Shown: piece after piece, positions 30,833 through 42,600 of the stretch
Position numbering within the stretch: the first letter of the stretch is position 1
How the letters are laid out: each line of letters starts with the position of its first letter
Translations under genes and position numbers: made by a program
NCBI GenBank assembly: GCA_021613335.1
Contig: JAJTWR010000260.1
Location: 1,863,501-1,927,500, forward strand
Length of the DNA: 64,000 nt
Source of the DNA: Whitmania pigra
Taxonomy: Eukaryota > Annelida > Clitellata > Hirudinida > Haemopidae
Reading direction: 5' to 3'
Notes under the pieces: generated by a model
Told to the model about the DNA's origin: nothing
What the model saw: the letters and a program-made list of their open reading frames with translations, nothing else
Databases searched by the model: none

Positions 30833-32589
30833 CTAGGAATCGACCGGGAAACCCGGCCCCGGTGAATTTTAGTGAATTTAGAAATTTTCGTAAAACATGT
30901 ATAAGAAATTTATACAATAATTTTTAAAATGCGAACGTCTATTCCATGTCTGAATCCAAGTTATCATAAAATCTCTCGTTTGATGGAATAAAATCATCAG
31001 GTGTTAGTTATAAAGGTGGCCCGTCAAAACATCCCCGTCAATGTATCTTTAAAAATAATAATTTATATGAGTTAAAGACATTAACCGATAACTGATTTCA
31101 AATTTGATTAAATGAAATTAGTGGTTGAATATATTTATGACCGTTTTGAGTTTAATTGGTATCAGGAAATTTCATTAGGTGGAAGATTAATCACCTAAAA
31201 TAATAATAAGATTCCGACTATTCCCTCAGTTTCCACGGATTTTTCATGTTGGCATTTAACATAAATTATCGACTGACGTACAACATATGCGAGCCACACA
31301 AAGTGATTCACCTTACAAGACACTCACCACGTCACGCCTATTTCTCAGATCGCCCAATTTCTTCCCTGAGTTACTATTGCAATGTGTATGATTTGAAGCT
31401 GCGACTAATATAACTTATCGAAGGTTAAGTACGTGAAACCAAAGGTCTTCATGCTCTTTTTCAACACAGAACCTCTCGATTATCTACATGGAAATGCTTA
31501 TAATCTCACAATTTAACTAATTTGATGTGACTAATTTGCATTTCATTTAGTTTATTAATTTTTTTACAATAAATTTTAATGACCTGTTTTTATGAGTTTT
31601 ATGTTTTGATTTTGTCGCCGGGCTATTATGCAGGGGTGCCGAAAAAACGTCCAACTCTTCGCCCCAGTGTTTTACTGTCACCTCTTGAAGTTTTACTAGG
31701 GTTTGCCTCTTGGAAAAGCTGAAACGACGTACCAACTGTTCTTGCCGCCAGGGACTGTCACAAGATTTGACGTCCCCGTCTTGGCCGTTAATAATCCGTT
31801 AACCTTCAAGTTTTCGAAAAGCTCTCAAATATTTGTATTATACAACCCAGTCGGTTATAAATTTACAAACTCTCCCCACTTTTTCTGCATTTTTTTGTAA
31901 CAATTTCAAAATTCAGTTTATCGGCAAGTTCTCTCTCTAAAGAAGACTACCAAGTCTATAAGGCTTGACTGGCTCATCGATGATCCAAGAGAGTTTGTCA
32001 TTTACATAAGTTTGGAGAAAGATTAAATATTAGGGGCAGAATCCCCAAGGCGGTATCTCTATATGAAGCTCAAAAGTTGAAAGAGACCATCGATTTTATC
32101 GTTTCTTGAAGCTTCCACAAAATACTTTATTCTCTTACTTTCGGCAAAAAACTCTTTTTTCTCTATGTTTTCATTATCTACGCCAATCATAATTATTATC
32201 AAAATGGATTTGATGGTGCGAGAAAGGCGTATTTGTTTGCAAGATCATGAACTTGCTGAAATCTGACTTTTTCATTCTATTCTAAAATCAAGCGACTCAA
32301 AAAGACTAAATTTCTCTTTAAACTTTGATTAAGATTGATAACAAAGATAGTTAATGAATGTATAGTAAACACAAGTTTTATGTGTACAAATGAGTCTTGA
32401 GATGATGGAAAATAACTGCCAAATAACTGCATTCATCAATGAATTTGCATGATAGCATTGCATTAGTTTAAAAAAAATTTTTTTTAATCAGAAAATTACA
32501 CTGTTAATACGTTAGACAGTTTCATATCTAAGCATGTATTTTGTACCCCGGCCCCAGCTAAACAAAAATTGACCCCGGTCGATTCCTAG
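30833..32589. mobile_element. Large element bounded by CTAGGAATCGACCGGG inverted repeats
   Basis: Left end 30833-30848 and right end about 32573-32589 are inverted copies of a 16-bp sequence. Between them lie a foldback-family copy (31016-31345) and a dispersed repeat (31880-32100) but no transposase. A related end (GATAGATTCCTAG) is seen at about 47420-47432. No clear target duplication. Confidence 0.55.
31016..31345 (-). mobile_element. Decayed foldback-family copy
   Basis: Begins with two units of the family repeat (CCCGTCAAAACATCCCCGTC), then shares ACATTAACCGATAACTG and GATTCCG...TTGGCATTTAA with the copies at 39.2, 50.9 and 58.2 kb. With the 39-kb copy it shares an additional segment (TTGAGTTTAATKGG, GGAAATTTCATTA) and GCGAGCCACACAAAGTGA. 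Confidence 0.65.
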
Positions 32590-34529
32590 TTTTGTCGAAG
32601 TTGCAGCAATAAAGCAGTTTTATAATGATATAGTTTTTATTATGATTTAGTGGCGCGTGTTAAAAACAATCGTATCGCTGCAGTTTTTCACCAGTTTGTC
32701 CCTCACTTGATCTGGGGATTGATGATGGATGAATTCACACTTATGAAAGAATTATGAGCACACAATTTATACATTTTTTAGCAGATCTTATCACTATTGT
32801 CATAAAAGTCGAAGGTCTCGCATAACTGGCTACCCGCTTGTTGTAACAAATATAAATATTGAAATTTTGTCTTTGTTAAATAATCGTTGGAAATTTATGT
32901 AATAGTTGCACAATAGTGGCTCACAAATTTCACTGGACCGGTTATTTTGCCTCATGACTTCCAATTTTTGCACACAAGGTTGTCATCTTTAGAGGGAAAA
33001 GCGATCTCAATGTAAAGCACGTCACCATATCAAAAAAAAGCTTTATTGGAATAGGATTTCTTAATTTATAGAAATAATAAATAAAACTACTCGGCATAGA
33101 ATTTTATTTAAAACAGTGATAAACATTTTATATACTTCACTTAATCCAACACTTTATAAAAGGAATCTCATCATATTCATCTATCAAAATAGGTCCACTT
33201 TCAGACATTTTGATTTTTTCCCATATCCATCCAGCAGATTGATTATTCAAACAATTGTATTTTTTCTTAAAAACAAAATTTATTGTTTTATTCATAAGAC
33301 ATAAAAGTATATTTTAAGAAACTTCAATTGATTTTAAATTAATTTAAATTGTGATTCACCTTCCAGTGAATGAAAGGAGGTTTCGCTGTCTTCTTTAAGA
33401 GAGCACCCCAATCGCAATTCTTCGATGAAGCGCCAGGATATAACAAACAGAATTAAACAGAATATTAAAAATTATATATTCTTCATCTTTAAATTTTTCA
33501 TTAAAATACCTTTACTCAAGTCAGTCTTTTTATAAGAAATATATTTATAGGAACGAATAAATTTTTTGTCTATTAATCGGAACTTTTAAAAATTGAATAA
33601 TCAAATAATTTCGGTCGTAATTTATTAACAAGTAAAAATGGTCGCTACACGAGAGAGAGAGTGCGAGCTTTATTTATTTTATTTTATTAAAGTCCGTTGC
33701 ATAACTGAGATGATTTGGAATTAGGAGAGTGCGAGCGGTAGCCCAAGGCTAATTATAGAACATATTCTATTGTGTCCTTGGCGCGCGCCACTCCCACTGG
33801 TTCCTCACCACAACAGTAAGTTAATGAAAATAAAACATTAAAATTAATTTGAAAAATTTAATCAGTGAAATGACTTTTTAATCAATTAAACATTTTAAAA
33901 GAATAATTGAGTAATTATTCGTTAATTTTTGCAGACATAATAATTTATGATGATTCCATAAGAAGTTACTTTTAAGAAAGGCGTTTCATATAATGTCGAA
34001 GTGAAATCACGAACATTTTCCAAGGTTTTCTCAAGACAACTTGCATCTGTTAGCTGCAATGTAGTAAATATACTATAATATAATATTCACTTAGAATTTT
34101 ATAATCACATTGCCATTCCTGCAATTAAGTAACTGATGCTACCAGTCAGAATCCGAGAGAATAAGACGGGTGCAGGTTCGAGACTTTTTCTGCCCCCCTT
34201 TCCACCACATGTCATAGATGATTCAGTTGCACTATATATATATATTCCGAGGAATCAGGAATCTATTTAAAAGCTTTTACAGATAATATTACAAAGATCT
34301 ATAAAATGGGAAAAGTACTCTCATTAAAGATTAATGTGGATAAAAATAACTATTAAGTTGGACAATTGAATTGTCAATTAACTTGCACAATTCATTTTAA
34401 TAGAGAAGAGTTTGAATGTAAAAATTGACAGAGTAAATTGAGAATCTCAAACACAAGTTAGGGTAGTTACCTAGTAGCTTTCACACACACAGGGTTTAAT
34501 AGTGTTGGACATATGTGTGTGATAATTGG
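32590..34529. other. Intergenic, no gene; one SINE-tail copy
   Basis: AT-rich. A SINE-tail unit is at 33672-33720 (TTTATTATTTTATT-like tail plus AAGTCCGTTGCATAACTG). A short (GA)n run lies near 33650-33662. Nothing else recognised. Confidence 0.45.
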
Positions 34530-35235
34530 CAGTGTTGTACTTTTATTTGTTTTTTACTTTTAATTAAATTTTCTGTACTTTTATTTGTTTTTTACTTTTA
34601 ATTAAATTTTCTGTACTTTTACTTGTAACAAATTACTATTTTTGGCCTTGCTTTTACTTCGTTACTTTTATTTGCGCAAGGCGTTACAAAGTAACATAAA
34701 TAAAATTATAAATTAGTTGAATATTATTTTCAATTTTATTTTAAATTCTAGACGATTTTTATTCTTTGGTTGGTTCGAGTTTTTCTTTCCGATCAGTCGT
34801 TGTTTTGAAATTGTAGTTGTCGGAGGTCGTTTTTGTTAAATCACAGTTTTGGGTTATAAATATCTAAGTTTTTTAACTTAGTAAAAAGTACCGCATTTCA
34901 GTAATTAGGTAAAAGTACAAGTAATACCTCAAAAATGTACTTATGCAAAAGTAAAAGTATTTGTTCAAAGATGCATTAGGTAAGTAAAACCTTACGACAA
35001 TTAAAAGTTACTTAAAAAGTAAAAGTATTTATGCGCCGTTATTGTTACCATATCTAAATCTCTATGTATCAGTTATTGGTACATAACTAACTGCTAGTAC
35101 TTACAGTCACTAAGTAATTATGCAATAACATTTGAACTAATGAAAGTGTTTTTATTCTTTATTTACAATCACAAATGTTTGTTAACTTTCAACATAACTG
35201 AGTTCTAGTCTGACGGCTGCTCAGTGACTGGGGAT
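34530..35235. mobile_element. Rearranged Tol2-like hAT element (left end joined to inverted right end)
   Basis: 34530-34885 matches the left part of the element at 40595 in the same direction (CAGTGTT end, GTACTTTTACTTG repeats, GGCGTTACAAAGTAAC). 34886-35235 matches the right part of that element but inverted, starting just inside its terminus (AAAAAGTACCGCATTTCAG). The internal region and the terminal CAACACTG are missing. Confidence 0.75.
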
Positions 35236-35239
35236 ATGT

Positions 35240-36556
35240 AGTTTGTTGAAATATCTTCTTTGCATTACTAGTTAAACGACTTTGTTGCAGAATTCAAAAG
35301 GTATGTAATAATAGTCAGTATGCAGTAATAATAAAAATTTCATGCATAATTGCCCATTTCAATATTGAGCTCTATTGTTCATGGGTCTCCTAAACGTTTC
35401 TAGGCCCGGTGCGACGCAACGGCTGCACCCTCTCTCGTGGAGCCTGCTAACAGAGGTAGTAAATTTGAGCAATAAATAATGACTACCCAGTTTTGTCAAT
35501 TTAACAAAGATAAACTTAATAAATAAAAGATAATGGATTCTTCATTTCAAATGGGTTTCTCTACATTTATCACATCAATAAATTCCAAACTTGCCTCGAT
35601 ATATTTAATTATGAACATGTTGCATTTTCCCCTTAATAATATGCTTTCCAAATCATCAGACAAACCTTAGTAATATCAATGTTAGATATGTTAGATCATC
35701 CAATCAATTCAGATCTGAATATTCCCGCACCATCCTCTTCTCTACCATCATCCCTTACTTCTATAAACAGTTTCTCGCTACTTAAAAAATAAATTCTGTC
35801 CAGTTATTGACTCTTACACTTCCTCATCCCTTTTTCTTCTGTGTCATTTATTTTATCTAAGTTTCTTTGGATTATGTCACAGCATTGCCCCAGTTAATCT
35901 ACATCTTCCATTGCAACATATTCGTCAGTTTTATCATGTTCCATATTATTCTATTTTTTTATATTTTTCTTTGTTACATAATCATCAATTTTCGCATTTT
36001 CACTCTCAGCTTACGTAAAGACTCTTACCTACTGTCGCAATGATATAATTATAATTTCATAACAGGTTTTCTTCTAGACGGGATTTGTGTTCATTGGGAT
36101 ACACCGTAAATTTGTGAATTGTTATGTTTTTTGGTTTCTTGGTTTAGAAATTTGTTCAGAAATAAACATATTCAAGACAATTAAAAATGTACTGTAAAGT
36201 ACTTGTTCATCATCTTGTAATCATCGGTACTTGTACTTGAACCCGAGTACTTATACTAGTACTTGATTGAATCTCGAGTACTTATACTTGAGACTTGAGT
36301 ACTTGGTCCCATGTCTGCCCCTTACGTCATTGACCAGTTTGCCATAGTGAAATTAAAACAATTAAATATTTTATAGACTATGGTCAATCAGAATACGGCA
36401 GTGACCGAGTGATTTATATAATATAAACTTCTATAAATTGGCTTCTTTAAACATAATTTTTCACTAAAATTTAAATTTTTGTCTTTTTTCAATGTAATAG
36501 AAATCGAGAATGTAATAAACGTGGAGGGGTTGGGGCACCACTACTGTAGTTCGACC
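35240..36556. other. Intergenic with possible LINE and hAT end remnants
   Basis: Bases 35690-35800 on the plus strand weakly resemble a LINE C-terminus (SNQFRSEYSRTILFSTIIP). Bases 36190-36310 hold repeated AGTACTTGTACTTGA motifs like hAT ends. Bases 36322-36365 match 21896-21935. No host gene. Confidence 0.35.
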
Positions 36557-36773
36557 CAGTGGCGCAACCAGCGAAAAATGCTGGGGGGGCTCAAGTTTAG
36601 AAAAGGGACGAAAGCCCGACGCAGTCTGCAGTCTTATTTTGTATCTTTAATAATTTATTAATGATTTTGACTATCTCCTGTCTCAAAGTTTCAAACCAGT
36701 TAAATCCCTTTACCCCCCCCCCCCACCAAAAAAAAACTCATGTGCCCCCCCCAGCCCCCTAGTTGCGCCACTG
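36557..36773. mobile_element. hAT-type MITE with perfect 8-bp target duplication
   Basis: Ends CAGTGGCGCAACCAG and TAGTTGCGCCACTG are inverted repeats. The 8-bp GTTCGACC is present at 36549-36556 and again at 36774-36781. An 8-bp duplication and CAGTGGCG ends define hAT. Length is 217 bp, with a C-rich run inside and no ORF. Confidence 0.93.
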
Positions 36774-36947
36774 GTTCGACCCCGAGCGAAAATTATCCTA
36801 GCTACGCCTCTGGATGCTACCGAGCGGGGCTACACTTTAGACATTCTTCTAAATGTCGTTAAAACAAGATATTTATTCTCACATAAAATAACTTTACTAA
36901 ATCTGAATGTTTTACCTTTTTTGGTATTTAAAATTAGTTTAAATTAG

Positions 36948-38471
36948 GATACTCTCGATACTCTTCCTACTCCTCTTCTCAAGAAATTCGCTCTAATTCT
37001 ATCCCCAATCCTCTCTAAACTAGCAAACCTATCTTTCAGTACTGGCACTTTTCCGTCCATATTCAAGAGGGCCCAAGTCCTTCCCCTTCTAAAAAAGCCA
37101 AGCCTTGATCCAAGCTCGCCTACCAATTATAGACCCATCTCCAACCTTTCTACCATGTCAAAACTGCTAGAAAGACTCATTCTTTCCAGAATCCGACCTC
37201 ACATCACAGCATCCTCTAACTTCTCTTCTCTCCAATCTGCCTACAGACCTGGTTTCTCTACAGAAACAGCCCTTTCACACATCTTTAACAATCTCACCGA
37301 CATCTGTGGCAAGGGCAACTGCGCTGTGATGGTCGGATTCGATCTCTCGGCTGCCTTTGATACCATAAACCACCAGATATTATTGGAGAGACTTCAGTCT
37401 GACTTTGGAATCAATGGCCTAGCACTCTCCTGGCTACAATCTTACCTTTCCAACAGAACCCAATATGTAAAACTAGGCGATTACTCCTCCCCTCCAGTTG
37501 AACTACTCGCCGGTGTTCCTCAAGGCTCTGTCTTGGGACCTTTGCTTTTCACAACCTATACTTCACCTTTGTCTAACATTATTCTTAACTTCAACATATC
37601 CTTCCATCAATACGCCGATGACACAAGTCTTTGCTCTATTCTTTCCAGCCATAACATCACAGATCAACTCGAGAATTTGAGGAAGTGCACGGATGCCATC
37701 AATGATTGGCATCTCGTTAACTTTCTCCAACTGAATCCTCAGAAATCTGAAATTATGTTTATTGGCACACCCACTCGCCTCAAAACTCTGTCGCCTCCTC
37801 TTTCTATAAGCATCGCTGGCACCCTCCTTCCTTCCTCCACTACCCTCAAGCTCCTTGGTGTTATTTTTGATTCACACCTCACCTTTAAAGAACATTCCGC
37901 TTCTATTATCAAATCCTGCAATCATCTCATCTGGGCTATCCGGCACATCCGTCCTCTACTTTCCGTTGATACAACTTCTGCCCTTGCACGCTGCCTTGTT
38001 CTCTCTCGCTTAGACTATTGTAACTCTCTTCTTTATGGCACATCAGCTTCTTTAATTCAATCTTTGCAGCGCGTTCAAAACAAGCTTGCCAAGCTCGTCC
38101 TCATCAACTCTACCCTCAATAGCATAGACCGTCTGAAAAAATTGCACTGGCTACCTATCCATAGTCGTATCACTTTCAAAATCGCCCTCATGACATATCA
38201 CACTTTAGCAGCATCCACCCCACCTTATCTCCATCATCTACTACATCGTCGCCAAACATCTGGTCTTCGTTCATCGTCAGCCACTCAACTTCACCAACCG
38301 GTACATAAATCATCCCTCCCAAACAGAGGCTTCTCGTACGCCTCTCCAGCTGTCTGGAACAGACTTCCTTCTACCGTCAGAGCCCAGCCATCCCTGGAGC
38401 TCTTCAAACGCCACCTGAAGACCCATCTCTTCAGGACTTCATGGGACAGCGAAGACACAAGGCGCCTCTGA
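36948..38471 (+). CDS. Non-LTR retrotransposon reverse transcriptase (CR1/L2-like), 5' truncated
   Basis: An uninterrupted frame of about 507 codons runs from just after a TAG (36945-36947) to TGA at 38469-38471; an internal Met is at 37155. RT motifs in order: SSPTNYRPISNLS, FDLSAAFDTINH, GVPQGSVLGPLLF, YADDTSLCS, then the thumb region LLGVIFDSHLTF, LDYCNSLLYG, LHWLPIHSRI and a final LELFKRHLKTHLFR. The organisation is that of the CR1/L2 group. The endonuclease and ORF1 are missing, as usual for 5'-truncated insertions. The absence of any stop or frameshift suggests a recent insertion. The last codons and the following bases form the tail shared with the 20-kb SINE. Confidence 0.92.
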   Translation, partial: DTLDTLPTPLLKKFALILSPILSKLANLSFSTGTFPSIFKRAQVLPLLKKPSLDPSSPTNYRPISNLSTMSKLLERLILSRIRPHITASSNFSSLQSAYRPGFSTETALSHIFNNLTDICGKGNCAVMVGFDLSAAFDTINHQILLERLQSDFGINGLALSWLQSYLSNRTQYVKLGDYSSPPVELLAGVPQGSVLGPLLFTTYTSPLSNIILNFNISFHQYADDTSLCSILSSHNITDQLENLRKCTDAINDWHLVNFLQLNPQKSEIMFIGTPTRLKTLSPPLSISIAGTLLPSSTTLKLLGVIFDSHLTFKEHSASIIKSCNHLIWAIRHIRPLLSVDTTSALARCLVLSRLDYCNSLLYGTSASLIQSLQRVQNKLAKLVLINSTLNSIDRLKKLHWLPIHSRITFKIALMTYHTLAASTPPYLHHLLHRRQTSGLRSSSATQLHQPVHKSSLPNRGFSYASPAVWNRLPSTVRAQPSLELFKRHLKTHLFRTSWDSEDTRRL

Positions 38472-38520
38472 CGCTATGCACACGGCGCTTTATAAATTAA
38501 TTATTATTATTATTATTATA
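38472..38520 (+). repeat. LINE 3' tail with (ATT)n
   Basis: CGCTATGCACACGGCGC then TTTATAAATT and an ATT run. The 38462-38500 part is shared with the SINE at 20014, and the ATT run is the 3' terminal repeat of the LINE. Confidence 0.85.
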
Positions 38521-39149
38521 ACCACAAACAAACCTTTTTAATAAAATCTAGACAAGAATATGGTAAATCCAGAGTTATTTCTGAAGAGTTGGTCAGAGGC
38601 AATGTCCTCAAAGGCTGCAAATATGATATAACTTATTAACAGTTGGGTATGTTGGCCACACCAGGTAACAGGGACATTACAATAAAATAAAAAATAACAA
38701 TTTAAAGTAGGAGTTGGATCCCGCAAACTCATAATAGGTTGTCATTAATGCAGGCGCAGACTGCCTGAAAATTCAACCCCAACTAAAGGAGGATGAGGAT
38801 TCATGAGCGCAAGTTGAACAATTTGCTGCTCTAATATTAAAAAAAACAAATTGAGAAAAAGCAGATATTGCAAAAGAGACTAGGTTGATCTCAACTTGAC
38901 AAAGATAAAGCTGTGTTAGAAGAGAGCAGCAGTTGGAAGAATGATACCAAAGTGGAAGCAGTCAAGATTAACAAATAGCTCTTACAGAATCATGGCTTGA
39001 CTTTCTCGGTCACAGTTTAAGATCACATTGAAAGAATCATGAAGCCTCCTACATGTGAACAAACTTGCCAAGAAAGTTTATATCAACTTCGGGTTATTGG
39101 TACAAAATCTGGCAACTTTTCCTAATGAAAAAAATTTACATTATTATTT
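38521..39149. other. Intergenic, nothing recognised
   Basis: AT-rich spacer between the LINE and a foldback relic; no domain-bearing ORF. Confidence 0.4.
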
Positions 39150-39480
39150 AAGGTCAAAATAACCCGTTGTTGAAATAACCATCGCGACAATATAGTCCCG
39201 CCAAAATATCACGAAGTAACTAACAATTATGAGTTTACTAGATTAACCAAAACTGATTCCAAATTTAATTCGAAACTAGTGTTTTGAATGCTTTTATGAC
39301 TTTTTGAGTTTAATGGGCTACGGGAAATTTCATTAAGTGGAAGATTTACGGTCTAAAATATTATTAGGATTCCAGCTACTCCATCAGTTTCTGTTGACCC
39401 ATCTATGGACTTTTCAGGTTGGCATTTAATATAGCTTTTCTTTTGACAAGCAACATATGCGAGCCACACAAAGTGAATCA
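39150..39480 (-). mobile_element. Decayed foldback-family copy
   Basis: Starts with worn repeat units (GTCAAAATAACCCG, CGACAATATAGTCCCG) and continues with the family interior (GATTCCAAATTTAATTCGAA, TATTATTAGGATTCC, GGTTGGCATTTAATA). It ends with GCGAGCCACACAAAGTGA as in the 31-kb copy. Confidence 0.65.
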
Positions 39481-39652
39481 CCTCGTTTGGTGGTCGCAGG
39501 TTTTCATTGTTTTGGAGCATTTTTGGTATTTTGCATAATTACACAAATTTGCTATATTCAACAATAAATCAATGAAAATATTTTCTCCCCAATAACTAAT
39601 GAGTTTGTATACATGAAAGCAACAGTTGGTGTAAGTAATACGTAATAAGTTA

Positions 39653-42600
39653 TTAAGCAATAACACAGTTATTATTACAAAACATGAGTGTCATCTTTCT
39701 ACAGGCGTTGACACAGGTGCCATGGTTCATGAATGTTTTGAATGCCATCTGAACGGATTGCGGACAACAAAAATTGCGGCAGTAAGAAAATAATTATGTT
39801 GCAATTCGTAAATGATAAGTTTTAAACTTCCTTACCTCTCCTGTGAGCATTTCGTAAAGACATTTCCCTAAGTTGATGTAATCCTTAAAAAAATGAAAAT
39901 TTGAATCTCTGACTGATATGTTAAGCGAGTTTCCGAAGTCCACAAGTTTAGGATAGCCATCTTTTCCGAGTGCAATGTTTTGTAATTTTAAATCACTTTA
40001 ATGACAACAATTTAATTATTTGATATCAAAGAATAAAAGCCATAATTGAGTTTACTTCCTATATGTTTGAATTGTTAGATTTCCAAAAAATCGAAATAAG
40101 GCTCATTTTTAGTTAACTTAATAAATTTTTAACTACTACTTAATTACAATCAGAAAAATTAAAACAGGGTTTGTTTGTGCTTAGACTCTAACCCTAATCT
40201 TAACCCCGCGGTTCTCAACCTTTGTGGCGATGCGATCCCTCTGCAACGCTTGCTTTGGCAACAATAAAATTGAATGAGCTACCTTTCACTAAATTTATTG
40301 CCGTTATGTTTTTGGCTTATAAATATTATAATGTTTACATTTAAAACATTTATATGCATATTTCACTCTTGCATTTTCAAATTTAAAGTTTTAAATAAGA
40401 AAAGCGAGATCAAATCATTTTCAATATTAATTATACTCCTGCATTTCGAATTGATGAACAACAAACTTAAAAAACGTCGCAATGTCGTACAAAATAGGAT
40501 ATGATTTCAAACATTTGACCCAAAAGGTTAAGCGACGTAGTACAGAAGTCCAACAAAAGGCTGATATGATTATTGGGTGCTACATAACACCTTGCAGTGT
40601 TATGCTGTAACGAATTACATGTAAGTAATTAATTACAGTAACGAATTACATGTTGAAACATTAATTACTTTTGTAAAATTTTTACATGTAACAATTACAG
40701 AAAATTTTCTGTACTTTTACTTGTAAAAAGTTACTATTTTTGCTCATACTTTTACCTCGTTACTTTTTAGCATAAGGCGTTACAAAGTAACGTAAATAAA
40801 TATATAAATTAATTGAATTTTATTTTAAAATTTATTTTTAAAAAATAAATTGGTCATTTTGGTTAAATCGCAGTTTGTGGGTTAATAATATCGAAGTTTT
40901 TTTAATATAGTGGTCTCTTATGGAATAAACTAGAAACCATCCATGCGGACATGGTAGATGCATTTAAGATTTACTTAAGTAAATTTGTTTATTAGAACTA
41001 AAAAATAAAGTGGTTATTACACAGATCCAGGTTTTCTTCACCATTATAAATAATTATGTTATGTTATATAAATATATATAACAGAATCCTCGGAAGCCAA
41101 TTTGAACATAAGCAGCGATGATAAGGGGTACAACATTGAAGAGCACACGTGGCCATATTTAATCACAATGTTCCGATTTGAATCAAAGGAAGCAAAATCT
41201 TATAAGTTTGAAACTGTGCAAACAAAAAAACTGTGTTCATTACTGGAAGGTTCATCGTCAAACTTGAAGAAACATATGGAACGCATGCATCCAGCATATG
41301 TTTCGAAATATGAATAGTTGACAGGAAGTGCATGGAAGAGAAAGGTAGACAACGACCACGAGAGTGAAAGAAGAAATTTCACCAAAACAACAGTTCCCCA
41401 GGCATTTGTCTGACATTGAGCAGCCGTCGGACTAGAACTCAGTTATGTTGAAAGTTAACAAACATTTGTGATTGTAAATAAAGAATAAAAACACTTTCAT
41501 TAGTTCAAATGTTATTGCTTAATTACTTAATGACTGTAAGTACTAGCCGTTAGTACGAATAATTGATACATCGACATTTAGATAATATGGAATTATGTAT
41601 GATCACAATAACGGCGGCTTTAGTACTTTTACTTTTTAAGTAACTTTTAATTGCTGTAACGTTTTACTTTTACTTTAGTATAAGTATACCTTTGAATAAA
41701 TTCTTTTACTTTTGCATAAGTACATTTTGAGGTATTACTTGTACTTTTACCTAATTACTGAAATGCGGTACTTTTTACAACACTGACAGATTGTTCTAAA
41801 ATAAATGCAGTCGAACCCGGTTATGTCGCCGGCCTAGGGGTTTACCAAAATGCGTCGATAACCGATGATCGAGATAACCGAAAATAAATATGGCGACCGC
41901 ATATTAACATGTGCTTGCAATTTCTTTATGTATATAATTTGCGTTAATGCTCATGCACGTGTTTTAGGTTTTTTTTTACAAACAGCAATTTATATTTGAT
42001 ATTGATAACATCAATATGTACATACATGTTTGCTAACAAAAAATGCATGTGTGAACCAACTAACATCAGATATTTACCAATTCGCAGTAGGAACCACCCC
42101 CGATTCTCGATATAATTTATAATTTATAACTTTATAATTAATTTTTCTTACATTTCTCTCTATTGACTGGTTGTCCAGTTTACTCTTAGCACCTCCAGAC
42201 GTTTTTAGAAAGAAAAAAATAAACAGAATAGTTACAGCAATGTTTTTGCAAATTGTGCAAATGGACAGATTTTGACCTAGAAGTAATATTACAACAGCTT
42301 CCATTTTAGGCGTTTTGGAAAGATAATATATTAAGTTTCTCAGTGAGAGAGCTGTATAAAGAGATGTGAGAATCAAAACGTCATTTCTTCATTGCATTCA
42401 ATTGATCGTGGGTAAGAAGTTTTGAGAAAGAATAAAAATTAAGGCCGTCAGGGAAGCAAACCACTCAATAAGAAAGATTACTAAAAATTGAATAGATCAA
42501 GAAGTGTCATAAATTCTTATATTTTTTTAATGATCCAGACACAGAAAAAGACACAGAGTTTCAGCTGATATCATCTTTTGTCAGCTGAAGTTTTTTCACT

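Noticed and set aside
39653..39748. Confident last exon of the kinase gene
   Set aside because: The acceptor and phase fit, but the 31 residues show no kinase C-lobe similarity, so it is given only as a weak candidate.
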